The notes under the pieces: model-generated
What the model was told of the DNA's origin: nothing
Seen by the model: only the letters and a program-made list of their open reading frames with translations
Database searches by the model: none
Position numbers and translations under genes: made by a program
From: Bradyrhizobium arachidis
GTDB lineage: Bacteria > Pseudomonadota > Alphaproteobacteria > Rhizobiales > Xanthobacteraceae
Length of the DNA stretch: 64,000 nt
NCBI RefSeq assembly: GCF_024758505.1
Contig: NZ_CP077970.1
Coordinates: 8,628,501-8,692,500 of the forward strand
Reading direction: 5' to 3'
Shown: piece by piece, positions 28,724 through 37,663 of the stretch
Numbering within the stretch: the first letter of the stretch is position 1
Layout: each line of letters begins with the position of its first letter

Positions 28724-30817
28724 ATGCTGAATCGCCTGACCGTGTCCGCACTGCTGAAGGCCGTGATCGCGATCACGTCTGTCTGCGTGGTGATTGCGCT
28801 CTCGCTCACTGCGCATGAATCCTGGCAGCGCTTGCGGACCGCCGATCGCATCTCGCTGATCGCGGATACTTCCGCCGACCTGTTCAAGGCGATGCACAAT
28901 CTACGCACGGATCGCTCGACCACCAACCGGCTCCTGAATGCGACCGAGCCGATGGACGGCGAGATCGAGAAATATCTGCGCGGGATCCGCGGCAACGAAA
29001 TGCCGGCGATGGCGCACGCCCTCGATTTGCTGCCGAACATCGAATTTCCACAGGCCGGCACGCTGGTGCCCGAGCTCGCGCGCCTCCACAAGCTCCTGAC
29101 CGAGCAGCAGAAGCAATTCTGGGAGGAGGTGGCCAAGCCCAAGGAGCAGCGCCGTGCGAGCCTGCCGAAGGACTATATGGAGACGACGCAAGGTCTCCTG
29201 GATACGCTGGACAAGCTCTCCAACGTCCTGGCCGCAACCATCAACCACCAGGATGCGGCGATCGACCAGCTGCTCTCAATCAAGCAGAACGCCTGGCTCC
29301 TGCGCAACACAGCGGGCGAAGCTTCGCTGATCGTCTCGACCGGCCTCAATGCCGGTCGCATCGCGCCGGAGCCCCGCCTCGCCTATACCCAATACGTCGG
29401 CGGTATCAACGCGCTGTGGAAGGCGCTGGAATTGTCGGCGTCGGGCATGCAACTGCCGCCGGCCCTGTCCTCCGCCTTGGCCGCGGCCAGGACCGCCTAT
29501 TTCGACCCGCAATATCTGGCCCTTCGCGATCGGCTCGCCAACACGCTCGCGAATGGCGAGAAGGCGGAAATGACCGCAAACCAATGGACTCCCGTCACGG
29601 TGGGTCGCCTGGCTACCGCAGTTGCCGTCGCCGAGGGCGCGCTCGAAGCCGCCAAATCCCATACGCTGGAGCAGCACGCAGCGGCCCAGCGCGCGCTCAT
29701 CGTGCAGCTCACGCTGTTGGTGCTGGCTCTCGGGCTCGCCGGCGGCGCGATCATGCTGGTGACCGGTCGCGTCATCAGGCCGCTGCAGAGCATACAGAAC
29801 GCGATGCTGAAGGTCGCAGGCGGCGACCTCTCGGTCGACAGCGGCTATCTCGATCGCAAGGACGAGATCGGCGCGCTCGCCGGCGCATTGGAAACGTTCA
29901 AGCAGCAGGCGATCGACAAGCTGAAGATCGAAGCCCAGGAGCGCGACCGCAATGTCGGCGCGGCGGCCCGTCAGAAGGCGATCGAGGCCTATGTCGGCGA
30001 GTTCGAGGGCGTGGTCCGCAAGACCCTCGGCGAGCTCTCCGACGCCTCGGGCGAAATGCGCAAGACCTCCGGCGATCTCTCCGCCGTGTCGCGCCAGACC
30101 AATGAGCGCGTCCAGGTCGCCGGCAAGGCGTCCAACGACGCCTCGATGAGCGTCGACAGCGTGGCCGCCGCCGCCGAAGAGCTCAGCGCCTCCATCAACG
30201 ACATCAGCCAGCAGGCCGCACACGCCGCGGGCATCGCAAGCCGCGCCGTGAGCCAGGCCCGCGACACGGATGGCACGGTGCAGGGGCTGGCGAAATCGGC
30301 CGGCCGCATCGGCGAGGTCGTCGGCCTGATCAACACCATTGCCGCGCAGACCAATCTGCTCGCGCTCAACGCCACGATCGAGGCGGCACGCGCGGGCGAA
30401 GCCGGCCGCGGCTTCGCCGTGGTCGCCTCTGAAGTGAAATCGCTGGCAAGCCAGACTGCGAGGGCGACGGAAGAGATTTCCGAGCAGATCGCCGACATCC
30501 AGAAGGTGGCCGGCGATGCCATCAACGCCATTCAGGCGATCGGCGGCATCATCGGCGAGGTGAACGAGGTTGCGACCGCGATCGCCGCTGCCGTGCAGGA
30601 ACAGGGCGCCGCGACCCAGGAGATCACCCGCAGCACGCAATATGCAGCGCAAGGCACCAAGAACGTCTCGGACAACATCGCCGGTGTCAAAGCCGACGCC
30701 GACACCGCGGCCGGTGCCGCCGACAACGTCAAGCACGCCTCCGAAATACTGGAGAGCCAGAGCCAGCAGCTCGGCCAAGAGGTCAGCGACTTCCTCGGCA
30801 AGATCAGGGCGGCGTAG
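28724..30817 (+). CDS. Methyl-accepting chemotaxis protein (tandem copy 1)
   Basis: A 697-residue transmembrane chemoreceptor. TM1 is at about residues 8-30 and a large helical periplasmic sensor domain lies at 31-320. TM2 is at 324-347, followed by HAMP ([20 protein letters not shown]). The cytoplasmic signalling domain contains the hairpin tip [23 protein letters not shown] 28724 begins [11 protein letters not shown], aligned with the start of the downstream paralog at 31031. The ligand is unknown. The sensor domain shares MHNLRTDRS near its start with the paralog, but the rest has diverged. No che genes are adjacent. Confidence 0.93.
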   Translation: MLNRLTVSALLKAVIAITSVCVVIALSLTAHESWQRLRTADRISLIADTSADLFKAMHNLRTDRSTTNRLLNATEPMDGEIEKYLRGIRGNEMPAMAHALDLLPNIEFPQAGTLVPELARLHKLLTEQQKQFWEEVAKPKEQRRASLPKDYMETTQGLLDTLDKLSNVLAATINHQDAAIDQLLSIKQNAWLLRNTAGEASLIVSTGLNAGRIAPEPRLAYTQYVGGINALWKALELSASGMQLPPALSSALAAARTAYFDPQYLALRDRLANTLANGEKAEMTANQWTPVTVGRLATAVAVAEGALEAAKSHTLEQHAAAQRALIVQLTLLVLALGLAGGAIMLVTGRVIRPLQSIQNAMLKVAGGDLSVDSGYLDRKDEIGALAGALETFKQQAIDKLKIEAQERDRNVGAAARQKAIEAYVGEFEGVVRKTLGELSDASGEMRKTSGDLSAVSRQTNERVQVAGKASNDASMSVDSVAAAAEELSASINDISQQAAHAAGIASRAVSQARDTDGTVQGLAKSAGRIGEVVGLINTIAAQTNLLALNATIEAARAGEAGRGFAVVASEVKSLASQTARATEEISEQIADIQKVAGDAINAIQAIGGIIGEVNEVATAIAAAVQEQGAATQEITRSTQYAAQGTKNVSDNIAGVKADADTAAGAADNVKHASEILESQSQQLGQEVSDFLGKIRAA

Positions 30818-30839
30818 GCTCCAGCGCCTCATCGAATTC

Positions 30840-30917
30840 GTCATTGCGAGCGTAGCGAAGCAATCCAGACCGCCGCCGCGGAACAATTCTGGATTGCTTC
30901 GCTACGCTCGCAATGAC
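30840..30917. repeat. Perfect 30-bp inverted repeat (TCATTGCGAGCGTAGCGAAG family)
   Basis: Perfect 30-nt arms (30840-30869 and 30888-30917) around an 18-nt loop make a very stable hairpin just after the first chemoreceptor gene. It may act as a transcript end or mRNA-stabilising element. Confidence 0.9.
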
Positions 30918-31030
30918 GGTGCGATTAGTAACACTCCCTTAACCTCTCCCCACCCGCGCACCCGCCGGGCGTTACAACTCTGTTTATTCCTTTTTGCGAA
31001 CAATGCCCTCGGGTTCGGGGGATCTCCATC

Positions 31031-33127
31031 ATGCTGAAACGTTTGACCGTTTCGACGCTGCTTCAGTCCGTCATTGCGCTGCTGGCGGTTTGCGTGGTGG
31101 CGCTGCTGGTAACGACCGCATGGCAATCCTGGGAGCGGTTGCGCTCGACCGGCCACATCTCGGCGGTCGCCGACGCCTCCACCAACGCCTTCAAGGCGAT
31201 GCATAATCTGCGCACCGACCGGTCGTCTACACCGCGCATGTTGAATGCGGAGGCCGCGGTCTCGCCCGAGATCGACAAATTCCTCCACGGCATCCAGGGC
31301 GCCGAGATGCCCGCGATCCGCTCCACCGCCACGCTGCTGCCCTCGATCCCGTTCGCCGAACAGGCCACGCTCGTGGGCACGTTGAACCAGCAGGTCGAAA
31401 AACTCGCGACGCTGCAGGCGGAAGCCTGGGACGAGATGCGCAAGCCGAAAAAGGCCCGCCGCGCGGCCCTGTCCAAGGAATACACCGATCTCACCGGCGC
31501 CCTGCTCGTGACGCTGGAGAAGATCACCGCGAATCTCGCAGCCTCGGTCAACCACACCGATCCGCTGATCAACCAGTTGCTGTCGATCAGGCAGGCGGCC
31601 TGGCTGCTGCGCAATACTGCCGGTGAAGCCTCCGATCTGGTCGCGACGGGGCTCGTCGCCACCGGCAGCCTCCCGATGGAGGCGCAGCAGATCTACACCA
31701 AGACAGTCGGCGCGATCGAGAACGCCTGGAGCGGGTTGGAATCCTCGACGCTCGGCATGCAGCTCTCGCCGCAGCTCGCCAAGGCGATGGGTACCGCGCA
31801 GTCCGCCTATTTCAACCCGGACTATCTGGCGCTCCGCGACAAGCTGATCGACCAGATCATGGTCGGCTCGAAGACCGACATGACCGCCGACCAATGGACG
31901 CCGGAGACGGCGCAGCGCATGGGCACCGCGGTGGCGGTCGCCGAGCGCGCACTCGACGAGGCGCGCGACTACGCCGCCGAGCAGTACGCCTCTGCCGGCC
32001 GCGCGCTGGCCGTGCAGATCGCGATGCTCACCTTCGCAATCCTGCTGACGGCCGGTGCCATGATCGCGGTGACGCGCCGGGTCATCCGTCCGCTGCACAA
32101 CATTCGCGACGCCATGCTGAAGGTCGCCGGCGGCGATCTCTCGGTCGACAGCGGCTATCTCGACCGCAAGGATGAGATCGGTGCGCTGGCCGGCGCGCTC
32201 GAAACCTTCAAGCAGCAGGCGAGCGAAAAACTCGCGATCGAGGCCCAGGAGCGCGAACGCAATGCCGGCGCCGCCGCGCGCCAGCGTGCGGTCGAAAGCT
32301 ATGTCGGCGAATTCGAGGGCGCGGTGCGCAAGACGCTCGACGAGCTCTCCGAAGCGTCCGGCGCGATGCGCAAGACTTCGGGCGATCTCTCCGCCGTGTC
32401 GCGCCAGACCAACGACCGCGTCCAGGTCGCCGGCAAGGCGTCAAACGATGCCTCGATGAGCGTGGACAGCGTCGCCTCGGCGGCGGAAGAGTTGAGCGCC
32501 TCCATCAACGACATCAGCCAGCAGGCCGCACATGCCGCGGGCATTGCGAGCCGCGCCGTCAGCCAGGCCCGCGACACCGACGGCACCGTGCAGGGTCTTG
32601 CGAAGTCGGCGAGCCGGATCGGCGAGGTCGTCGGCCTGATCAACACCATCGCCGCGCAAACTAATCTGCTCGCGCTCAATGCCACGATCGAAGCCGCACG
32701 CGCGGGTGACGCCGGCCGCGGTTTTGCGGTGGTCGCTTCCGAGGTCAAATCGCTGGCGACCCAGACGGCGAAGGCGACCGATGAAATCTCCGAGCAGATC
32801 GCCGACATCCAGAAGGTGGCCGGCGACGCCATCAATGCCATCCAAGCGATCGGCGGCATCATCGGCGAGGTGAACGAGGTTGCGACCGCAATTGCGGCCG
32901 CCGTGCAGGAACAGGGCGCCGCGACCCAGGAGATCACCCGCAGCACGCAATATGCGGCGCAGGGCACCAGGAACGTGTCCGAGAACATCACGGGCGTCAA
33001 AGCCGACGCGGATGCCGCAGCCGCGGCCTCCGACAACGTCAAGCACGCCTCCGAGCTGCTGGAGACGCAGAGCCGCCAGCTCGGCCATCAGGTGACCGAC
33101 TTTTTGGGGAAGATCAGGGCAGCCTAG
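31031..33127 (+). CDS. Methyl-accepting chemotaxis protein (tandem copy 2)
   Basis: A 698-residue chemoreceptor paralogous to the gene at 28724 and organised identically: TM1 about residues 8-30, sensor domain 31-320, TM2 about 324-347, HAMP ([20 protein letters not shown], identical to copy 1) and signalling domain with [20 protein letters not shown]. The signalling half is nearly identical between the copies, while the periplasmic halves differ substantially (for example [20 protein letters not shown] here). The two receptors therefore probably sense different ligands while feeding one pathway. Confidence 0.93.
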   Translation: MLKRLTVSTLLQSVIALLAVCVVALLVTTAWQSWERLRSTGHISAVADASTNAFKAMHNLRTDRSSTPRMLNAEAAVSPEIDKFLHGIQGAEMPAIRSTATLLPSIPFAEQATLVGTLNQQVEKLATLQAEAWDEMRKPKKARRAALSKEYTDLTGALLVTLEKITANLAASVNHTDPLINQLLSIRQAAWLLRNTAGEASDLVATGLVATGSLPMEAQQIYTKTVGAIENAWSGLESSTLGMQLSPQLAKAMGTAQSAYFNPDYLALRDKLIDQIMVGSKTDMTADQWTPETAQRMGTAVAVAERALDEARDYAAEQYASAGRALAVQIAMLTFAILLTAGAMIAVTRRVIRPLHNIRDAMLKVAGGDLSVDSGYLDRKDEIGALAGALETFKQQASEKLAIEAQERERNAGAAARQRAVESYVGEFEGAVRKTLDELSEASGAMRKTSGDLSAVSRQTNDRVQVAGKASNDASMSVDSVASAAEELSASINDISQQAAHAAGIASRAVSQARDTDGTVQGLAKSASRIGEVVGLINTIAAQTNLLALNATIEAARAGDAGRGFAVVASEVKSLATQTAKATDEISEQIADIQKVAGDAINAIQAIGGIIGEVNEVATAIAAAVQEQGAATQEITRSTQYAAQGTRNVSENITGVKADADAAAAASDNVKHASELLETQSRQLGHQVTDFLGKIRAA

Positions 33128-33140
33128 CCAAACAACCGAT

Positions 33141-33260
33141 GTCGTCCTGGCGAAAGCCAGGACCCATAACCACCGGCTTTCGCAATTGGCAGGCTGGTGG
33201 CATCAGCGGTGTGCAACACTCCCTTTCGGGGTAATGGGTCCTGGTTTTCGCCAGGACGAC
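33141..33260. repeat. GTCGTCCTGG-family inverted repeat
   Basis: The ends GTCGTCCTGGCGAAAGCCAG and CTGGTTTTCGCCAGGACGAC are inverted copies with one mismatch. Inside are the ACCCATAACCACC and GGTAATGGGTCC segments shared with the elements at 6880 and 8739. Confidence 0.8.
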
Positions 33261-33290
33261 GTGCCGAGAGAGCTCGACCCACGTCAGTCA

Positions 33291-33938
33291 CTACTCCTTC
33301 GCAACGACGGGCATGCGGCGGAAGCGCGCCTTCACCGAATCTGGCAAGGGCGAGAAGTTCACCGCTGTGCCGCGCCTGTCGTCCGCGCTGCGGTTGGCCA
33401 TCACAAGACCCCCGGCACTTGCGACGATGTCGCCCTTGCGCAGCGTCGGATCGTTCTCGACCTTGACCTGCGTCAAACCGACGGGATCCTTGCCGTTGCA
33501 GGTGCAGCCTGCCACCAGCTCGTTGCGAAAGCGGAACGCGTTCGGCAGGTCGGAATAGGATTTGCCGTTCTCGGTCGCCGCATCCTCGATATTGCTGCCG
33601 TAGACCAGCGTCGTCTCGCTCGACGGGCAAAAACTCTTGCAGGACTGCGCCTTGCTCTCGCTATCGGCTCCCTGGGCCGGGAAGTAGCGGCCGTCGCAAC
33701 CGCGCACGCAATAGGCCTGGCCGCCGCCATAGCGCAGCCGTGGGGCCTCGCCGCGCGGCATGTCGTCGTCCGGGAATGGCACCCGGATCTGCGGCGACGG
33801 CCGCCGTCCGAACGCGCCGAACAAGGCGGAGAAGAAGTCTTCTGCCTGGGCTGACGACACCAGCGCCACGCTCAGCGAGGCGGCGAACAGAGCCGCCGCC
33901 ACCCCGCTTGTCAGTCCACCGATCGAACGCCTCACCAT
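33291..33938 (-). CDS. DUF2865 exported Cys-containing protein
   Basis: A 215-residue protein with a signal peptide (VAAALFAASLSVALVSSAQA-ED) and a DUF2865-type domain. That domain has paired cysteines in YCVRGCDGRYFP, SCKSFCPSSETTLVYG and AGCTCNGKDPVGL, probably disulfide-bonded in the periplasm. It lies 10 nt downstream of the L,D-transpeptidase gene and is likely co-transcribed from the EcfG-type promoter upstream of that gene. The function is unknown; the context suggests the cell envelope. Confidence 0.82.
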   Translation of the reverse strand: MVRRSIGGLTSGVAAALFAASLSVALVSSAQAEDFFSALFGAFGRRPSPQIRVPFPDDDMPRGEAPRLRYGGGQAYCVRGCDGRYFPAQGADSESKAQSCKSFCPSSETTLVYGSNIEDAATENGKSYSDLPNAFRFRNELVAGCTCNGKDPVGLTQVKVENDPTLRKGDIVASAGGLVMANRSADDRRGTAVNFSPLPDSVKARFRRMPVVAKE

Positions 33939-33948
33939 GCCACCTCGC

Positions 33949-34761
33949 TCAATTCACTGACGACGTCGAGATGTTCAGGGCCTGGCGGCCTGACGGCAGC
34001 GTCGTTGGGGCCGGGCGCTTGCGCACGGCGTCGCCGCCGCGTGCCATCAGCGGCGCGTTCTTCGGCAGGACGACCACCTTGGTGCCGACATTGACCCGGC
34101 CGAACAGATCGGTGACGTCTTCATTGGTCATGCGGATGCAGCCGGACGAGACGAACTTGCCGATCGTGGTGGGATCATTGGTCCCATGGATGCGGTACTC
34201 GCTCGAACCGAGATACATCGCCCGTGCTCCGAGCGGATTGCCGGGACCGCCGGCCACGAAGCGCGGCAAATAGGGCTGGCGCGCGATCATCTCTGCCGGT
34301 GGATGCCAGTCTGGCCATTCCGCCTTGCGGCTGATCGTCTGCACGCCTGCCCAGGTAAAGCCCTCACGGCCGACGCCGACGCCGTAGCGGATCGCGCGCC
34401 CCTGGCCGAGCACATAGTAGAGCGACGTGTTCGCGGTATCGATGATGATGGTGCCGGCTGCCTCGTTGGAGGGGAAGCTGACGATGGTGCGGCGCAGCCG
34501 CTCCGGCAGCACCGCGTCGTCAGAGGCTTGCGGCGGTTGCACCGCATCATCCTGCGTCGCGTAGCCTTGGGTCGCATAGCCTTGGGTCGCATAGCCTCGG
34601 GCCGTGTAGCCCGGAGCAAAGGCCTGCGGCTGCATCGGCGCATAGAACAGCGTCTGCGCGCTCGCGGCACTGAGCGGCACCGTCAGCAGTGTTGTCGTGA
34701 AGACAAGGATGATGAGAGCGCGCGGCGAACGCCGGCGGAGGGATGCAGATAACTCGGTCAT
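33949..34761 (-). CDS. L,D-transpeptidase (YkuD domain)
   Basis: A 270-residue exported enzyme that forms 3-3 peptidoglycan cross-links or attaches envelope proteins to peptidoglycan. After a signal sequence ending near LSAASAQ there is a low-complexity segment with five-residue repeats (RGYATQGYATQGYATQ, about residues 55-70), then the YkuD domain. The active-site block is HGTNDPTTIGKFVSSGCIRM with nucleophile Cys. An exact EcfG-type promoter lies at 34813-34838 on the same strand, 51 nt upstream of the ATG, so stress induction is predicted. It heads a two-gene unit with DUF2865. Confidence 0.9.
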   Translation of the reverse strand: MTELSASLRRRSPRALIILVFTTTLLTVPLSAASAQTLFYAPMQPQAFAPGYTARGYATQGYATQGYATQDDAVQPPQASDDAVLPERLRRTIVSFPSNEAAGTIIIDTANTSLYYVLGQGRAIRYGVGVGREGFTWAGVQTISRKAEWPDWHPPAEMIARQPYLPRFVAGGPGNPLGARAMYLGSSEYRIHGTNDPTTIGKFVSSGCIRMTNEDVTDLFGRVNVGTKVVVLPKNAPLMARGGDAVRKRPAPTTLPSGRQALNISTSSVN

Positions 34762-34812
34762 GTGCTGCCCCGTTTGAATCAGAGTGCATCAGGGTGATGC
34801 GCTGCCCCAACA

Positions 34813-34838
34813 AACGCGGTGACGACGACTCAAGTTCC
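34813..34838 (-). promoter_or_regulatory. EcfG-type general stress promoter for the L,D-transpeptidase unit
   Basis: On the minus strand it reads GGAAC-N17-CGTT, exact at all nine positions. The -10 is about 50 nt before the start codon at 34761. It is back to back with the promoter at 34898-34922. Confidence 0.75.
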
Positions 34839-34897
34839 GCCCCTGCACGCGGCCGTGACGTCACAGTCAAGCGAACGCGACTTCACGAGTCCGCGAT

Positions 34898-34922
34898 GGA
34901 ACCGCCTAGGACTGTCTGCGTT
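34898..34922 (+). promoter_or_regulatory. EcfG-type general stress promoter for the AI-2E-family gene
   Basis: GGAAC-N16-CGTT, exact at all nine positions. Transcription would start near 34929. This argues against translation starts upstream of that point and for the GTG at 34974. Confidence 0.75.
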
Positions 34923-34973
34923 CACCGGGATATGGGCCGCGCGGGCAATGGGCTCCGTGCGGGGAGAACGATT

Positions 34974-36086
34974 GTGCGCGTCCTTCCCAGTGAACGTCTG
35001 ATTTCCGGCAACGACGAGGGCACACCCCTTCCCGACAGCAAGAGCGAATTGCCGCCAGTGATCCGGCGGACCGAATTCGTTGCCTTTGCACTGGCTGGGA
35101 TGTTCGTCATCTGTGTCGTCACCGTCCTCTATGTCGGCAAGCCGTTTTTCCTTCCCGTGGTGATGGCGTTCGTGACCGGCACCATGCTATCGCCGGCCGC
35201 GAGCTTCCTGGAGAAGCGGAACGTGCCACGCTCGCTCGGGGCCGTGCTGATCGTGGCCACGGTCACAGCCGTCGTCGTCTTCGTCGTCGGCCTGATCGCA
35301 GCCCCGGTGATGGAATGGAGCTCGCGCCTGCCGGAATTGGCGGCACAGCTCAAGGACAAGCTGCACATCTTCGACCGGCCGCTCGCGCTCTGGCAGGAGC
35401 TGCAATCCATGCTTGGCGGCTCCGAGGGCCTGCCGAGCCTTCAGATGCCCAAATTCGAATGGGTGCAGCCGGCGCTGGAATTCCTGTCGCCGACCTTCAC
35501 CGAGTTTCTCCTGTTCTTCGTCACCCTGATCCTGTTCATCGCGAGCTGGCGTGACCTGCGGCGCACGCTGATCATGACGTTCGGCGATCGCGACGCGCGG
35601 CTGCGCACGCTGCGGATCCTCAACGAGATCGAGGTCCATCTAGGCAATTATCTTCTGACCGTCACTGTCATCAATATCGGGGTCGGCATTGCCACCGGCA
35701 TCGTCTGCGTGCTGACCGGCATGCCCAATCCGGCCGGTCTCGGTGCGCTCGCTGCAACCCTCAATTTCATCCCGATCATCGGACCGGTCGCGATGTTCGC
35801 CGTGCTCGTCCTGGTGGGTCTCGTCGCGTTTCCGACGATCGGCGGCGGGCTGATGGCGGCGCTCGCCTTCGGCGGCCTCACCTTCCTGGAGGGACATTTC
35901 ATCACACCGACGATCATCGGCCGGCGGCTGGCGCTGAACACCCTCGCCGTTTTCCTGGCACTCGCCTTCTGGACGTGGCTGTGGGGGCCGATGGGTGCCT
36001 TCCTGTCCTCGCCACTCCTGATCGTCGGATTGATCCTGAAGGAGCATCTGTTGCCGCCGGATTCGCCGCAGCTTCCAGGAGACTAA
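34974..36086 (+). CDS. AI-2E family transporter / permease
   Basis: A 370-residue AI-2E (PerM/TqsA) family membrane protein. It has N-terminal hydrophobic pairs (FVAFALAGMFVICVVTVLYV), a long soluble helical middle (VMEWSSRLPELAAQLKDKL) and conserved C-terminal segments ATLNFIPIIGPVAMFAVLV and LEGHFITPTIIGRRLALN. Members move diverse small molecules or ions and few truly transport AI-2, so the substrate is open. The GTG at 34974 has GGGGAGAACG at proper spacing and lies downstream of the predicted EcfG transcription start; an ATG at 34932 is the alternative. It is divergent from the L,D-transpeptidase. Confidence 0.85.
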   Translation: MRVLPSERLISGNDEGTPLPDSKSELPPVIRRTEFVAFALAGMFVICVVTVLYVGKPFFLPVVMAFVTGTMLSPAASFLEKRNVPRSLGAVLIVATVTAVVVFVVGLIAAPVMEWSSRLPELAAQLKDKLHIFDRPLALWQELQSMLGGSEGLPSLQMPKFEWVQPALEFLSPTFTEFLLFFVTLILFIASWRDLRRTLIMTFGDRDARLRTLRILNEIEVHLGNYLLTVTVINIGVGIATGIVCVLTGMPNPAGLGALAATLNFIPIIGPVAMFAVLVLVGLVAFPTIGGGLMAALAFGGLTFLEGHFITPTIIGRRLALNTLAVFLALAFWTWLWGPMGAFLSSPLLIVGLILKEHLLPPDSPQLPGD

Positions 36087-36137
36087 ACAAGCGATTGAAC
36101 GTGGGATTGGACGGCGTTTGATGCGGTTTCCGCGCAC

Positions 36138-36162
36138 GGAACTTCCCGGGGAGCGAAACGTT
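36138..36162 (+). promoter_or_regulatory. EcfG-type general stress promoter for the DUF883-like gene
   Basis: GGAAC-N16-CGTT, exact at all nine positions, with the -10 ending 37 nt before the ATG at 36200. Confidence 0.75.
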
Positions 36163-36199
36163 TCCCGGCTAGCTCACCGTCCACAGTTCGGAGCTTTTG

Positions 36200-36571
36200 A
36201 TGTCAATGAGCAATGGCGAAACCGGAATGAGAGACTGGACTGACAAGTCCACCAGAGAACGCCTCGAGAAGGATGTAGCAGCCGTGAAAAGCGATATCGC
36301 CGCCCTCACCGACCAGATTACCGATGCACTCAACACGTTCGCGAATTCGGCGGGCAAGCAGGCCCGGCGCGGCTACAAGCAGGCGCGCCAGAATATGGAT
36401 TCGACGCTCGACGACATGTCGGAGCGCGGCAGCGCCATGATGGGCGCGGCGCAGGACGCGGCCTCCTCGCTCGAGGAGACATTGGAAGAGGCGATTACGG
36501 AGCGGCCGCTCGCGACCGTCGGAATTGCGCTCGGCATCGGCTTCCTGATCGGCCTGGCCTGGCGCCGCTAG
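36200..36571 (+). CDS. DUF883 / YqjD-like membrane-anchored protein
   Basis: A 123-residue protein with a charged N-terminus, a long amphipathic helix region (ERLEKDVAAVKSDIAALTDQ through DDMSERGSAMMGAAQDAA) and a C-terminal membrane anchor ending PLATVGIALGIGFLIGLAWRR, the hallmark of the DUF883/ElaB/YqjD family. In E. coli, YqjD binds ribosomes at the inner membrane in stationary phase. The exact EcfG-type promoter 38 nt upstream gives independent support for a stress role. The holin-like gene at 36741 may be co-transcribed. Confidence 0.85.
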   Translation: MSMSNGETGMRDWTDKSTRERLEKDVAAVKSDIAALTDQITDALNTFANSAGKQARRGYKQARQNMDSTLDDMSERGSAMMGAAQDAASSLEETLEEAITERPLATVGIALGIGFLIGLAWRR

Positions 36572-36619
36572 AGCATGATCCGGAAAAGTGTGCAGCGGTT
36601 TTCCGACAAGATCATGCTC
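36571..36619. repeat. GAGCATGATC-family inverted repeat
   Basis: Perfect arms GAGCATGATC and GATCATGCTC, with inner arms CGGAAAA and TTTTCCG. It begins at the stop codon of the DUF883-like gene. The same outer arms occur at 4150-4246. Confidence 0.85.
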
Positions 36620-36740
36620 AAACAAGGAGCTAAAGCGCGATGACGATTCAACCTAAATTCTTCGCGCTTTAGCGCCAAAAGCAGCGTTGACCGCGGCGCA
36701 GTGCGGCGCCGCTTCTGCCTGAGGGAGATGAGAGGCGACA

Positions 36741-37184
36741 ATGTTTCAGCGCATCATGGACGGCATTCGCGCATCGACCGGCACGACCGTGCGCCTGACA
36801 TCTCTCGCCTTTGCCGCCGGCCTCGCGCTGTTCGTGACGACCTCGTTCCTGTGCGCGGCGGCTTTCATCGCCGTGCTCCAGGCCTATGGACCCGTGCAGG
36901 CTTGCCTCACTGGGGCCGGCATATTCTTCCTGCTGACGCTGCTCGCCGGTCTTTGCTATGTCGCGTACAAGAAGGATGCCGAGAAGCGGGCGGCAAGAGC
37001 CGCAAAAGCCTCGGCGCAAAGCATGCTTGCCGATCCCATGCTGATCGCGACCGGCTTGCAGGTCGTCCGGGCCATCGGCGTCAAGCGGCTGGTGCCGATT
37101 CTCGCGATCGGCGGCCTTGCGCTGGGGATTTTGGCGAGCCGCGCGGGCGCGGCGGACGATGCGTCGGCCGAAGCGGCCGAATAA
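36741..37184 (+). CDS. Holin-like small membrane protein (phage holin family/DUF1469 type)
   Basis: A 147-residue protein with hydrophobic segments at about residues 21-48 (TSLAFAAGLALFVTTSFLCA), 52-76 (LTGAGIFFLLTLLAGLCYVA) and 112-130. A positively charged Lys/Ala-rich stretch (KKDAEKRAARAAKASAQ) separates the second and third. This resembles the YqjE/holin-X proteins often encoded beside YqjD/DUF883 proteins, as here. No lysis genes are present, so a phage role is unlikely. The ATG is preceded by GAGGGAGATGAGAGG. Confidence 0.7.
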   Translation: MFQRIMDGIRASTGTTVRLTSLAFAAGLALFVTTSFLCAAAFIAVLQAYGPVQACLTGAGIFFLLTLLAGLCYVAYKKDAEKRAARAAKASAQSMLADPMLIATGLQVVRAIGVKRLVPILAIGGLALGILASRAGAADDASAEAAE

Positions 37185-37210
37185 GAGCTTCAGCTAAAAC
37201 GTCGTGCCGG

Positions 37211-37600
37211 TCAGGTCACGCAGCGTCCGGGCTGCAGCAGCTTGGCGACCTCCGTCAGCGAGCTGACCACGGGTTCGCACGCGATCGTCGGCTTGCGGTT
37301 CCTCTGCAGCAGCGTGGGCGATTTGGCCGCATTGCCGGTTTCGATCACGGCAGGAACGCGCAGCAAGACTGACGTATCCTTGAGATCGTTGAGGCGCATC
37401 GACACTGTGCGCGTGGGAACCGCCGACGGTTTTGGATCGGCGACGCGGTCGGCCTTCCCGGCGCGGTTGACGTTATGGCTCGGCTTGTCCGCAACGGCCT
37501 GCCAGCGGTCGGCGAGATCATGGCCCGAGGCCAATTGGACGGCACCGAGCGTCAGTGTGACGGCGACTGCACCGAAGAAAGCTTTGCTGATCTGTGACAT
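37211..37600 (-). CDS. Exported hypothetical protein
   Basis: A 129-residue protein not recognised as a named family. It has a probable signal peptide (ISKAFFGAVAVTLTLGAVQLASG) and a mature part with VSMRLNDLKDTSVLLRVPAV and a C-terminal pair of cysteines (IACEPVVSSLTEVAKLLQPG followed by RCVT). The two Cys could form one disulfide. ATG 37600 is preferred because the signal sequence follows it. A near-match EcfG promoter lies upstream (37638-37663), suggesting membership of the same stress group as its neighbours. Confidence 0.7.
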   Translation of the reverse strand: MSQISKAFFGAVAVTLTLGAVQLASGHDLADRWQAVADKPSHNVNRAGKADRVADPKPSAVPTRTVSMRLNDLKDTSVLLRVPAVIETGNAAKSPTLLQRNRKPTIACEPVVSSLTEVAKLLQPGRCVT

Positions 37601-37637
37601 GGCTGTTCGTCCCTCGCCCCATGGCGATCGACGGAAC

Positions 37638-37663
37638 AACGCTGCCGAAACATCCAGAGTTCG
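37638..37663 (-). promoter_or_regulatory. Near-match EcfG-type promoter
   Basis: On the minus strand it reads CGAAC-N17-CGTT: one mismatch at the first -35 base, perfect -10, with the -10 38 nt before the start at 37600. Confidence 0.4.

Noticed and set aside
29276..30886. A 536-codon frame antisense to the first chemoreceptor
   Set aside because: The plus-strand product is an unmistakable chemoreceptor; the antisense product lacks any family pattern.
34545..34625. Short direct repeats as a CRISPR array
   Set aside because: The repeats are 15 nt, contiguous, without spacers, and encode a protein linker.
34743..34973. Longer N-terminus for the AI-2E-family protein
   Set aside because: The extension overlaps the divergent promoter pair, and most of it lies upstream of the predicted transcription start.
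36741..37184. Holin-like gene as evidence of a prophage
   Set aside because: No other phage genes are nearby, and its context beside a DUF883-like gene fits a YqjE-type membrane protein.
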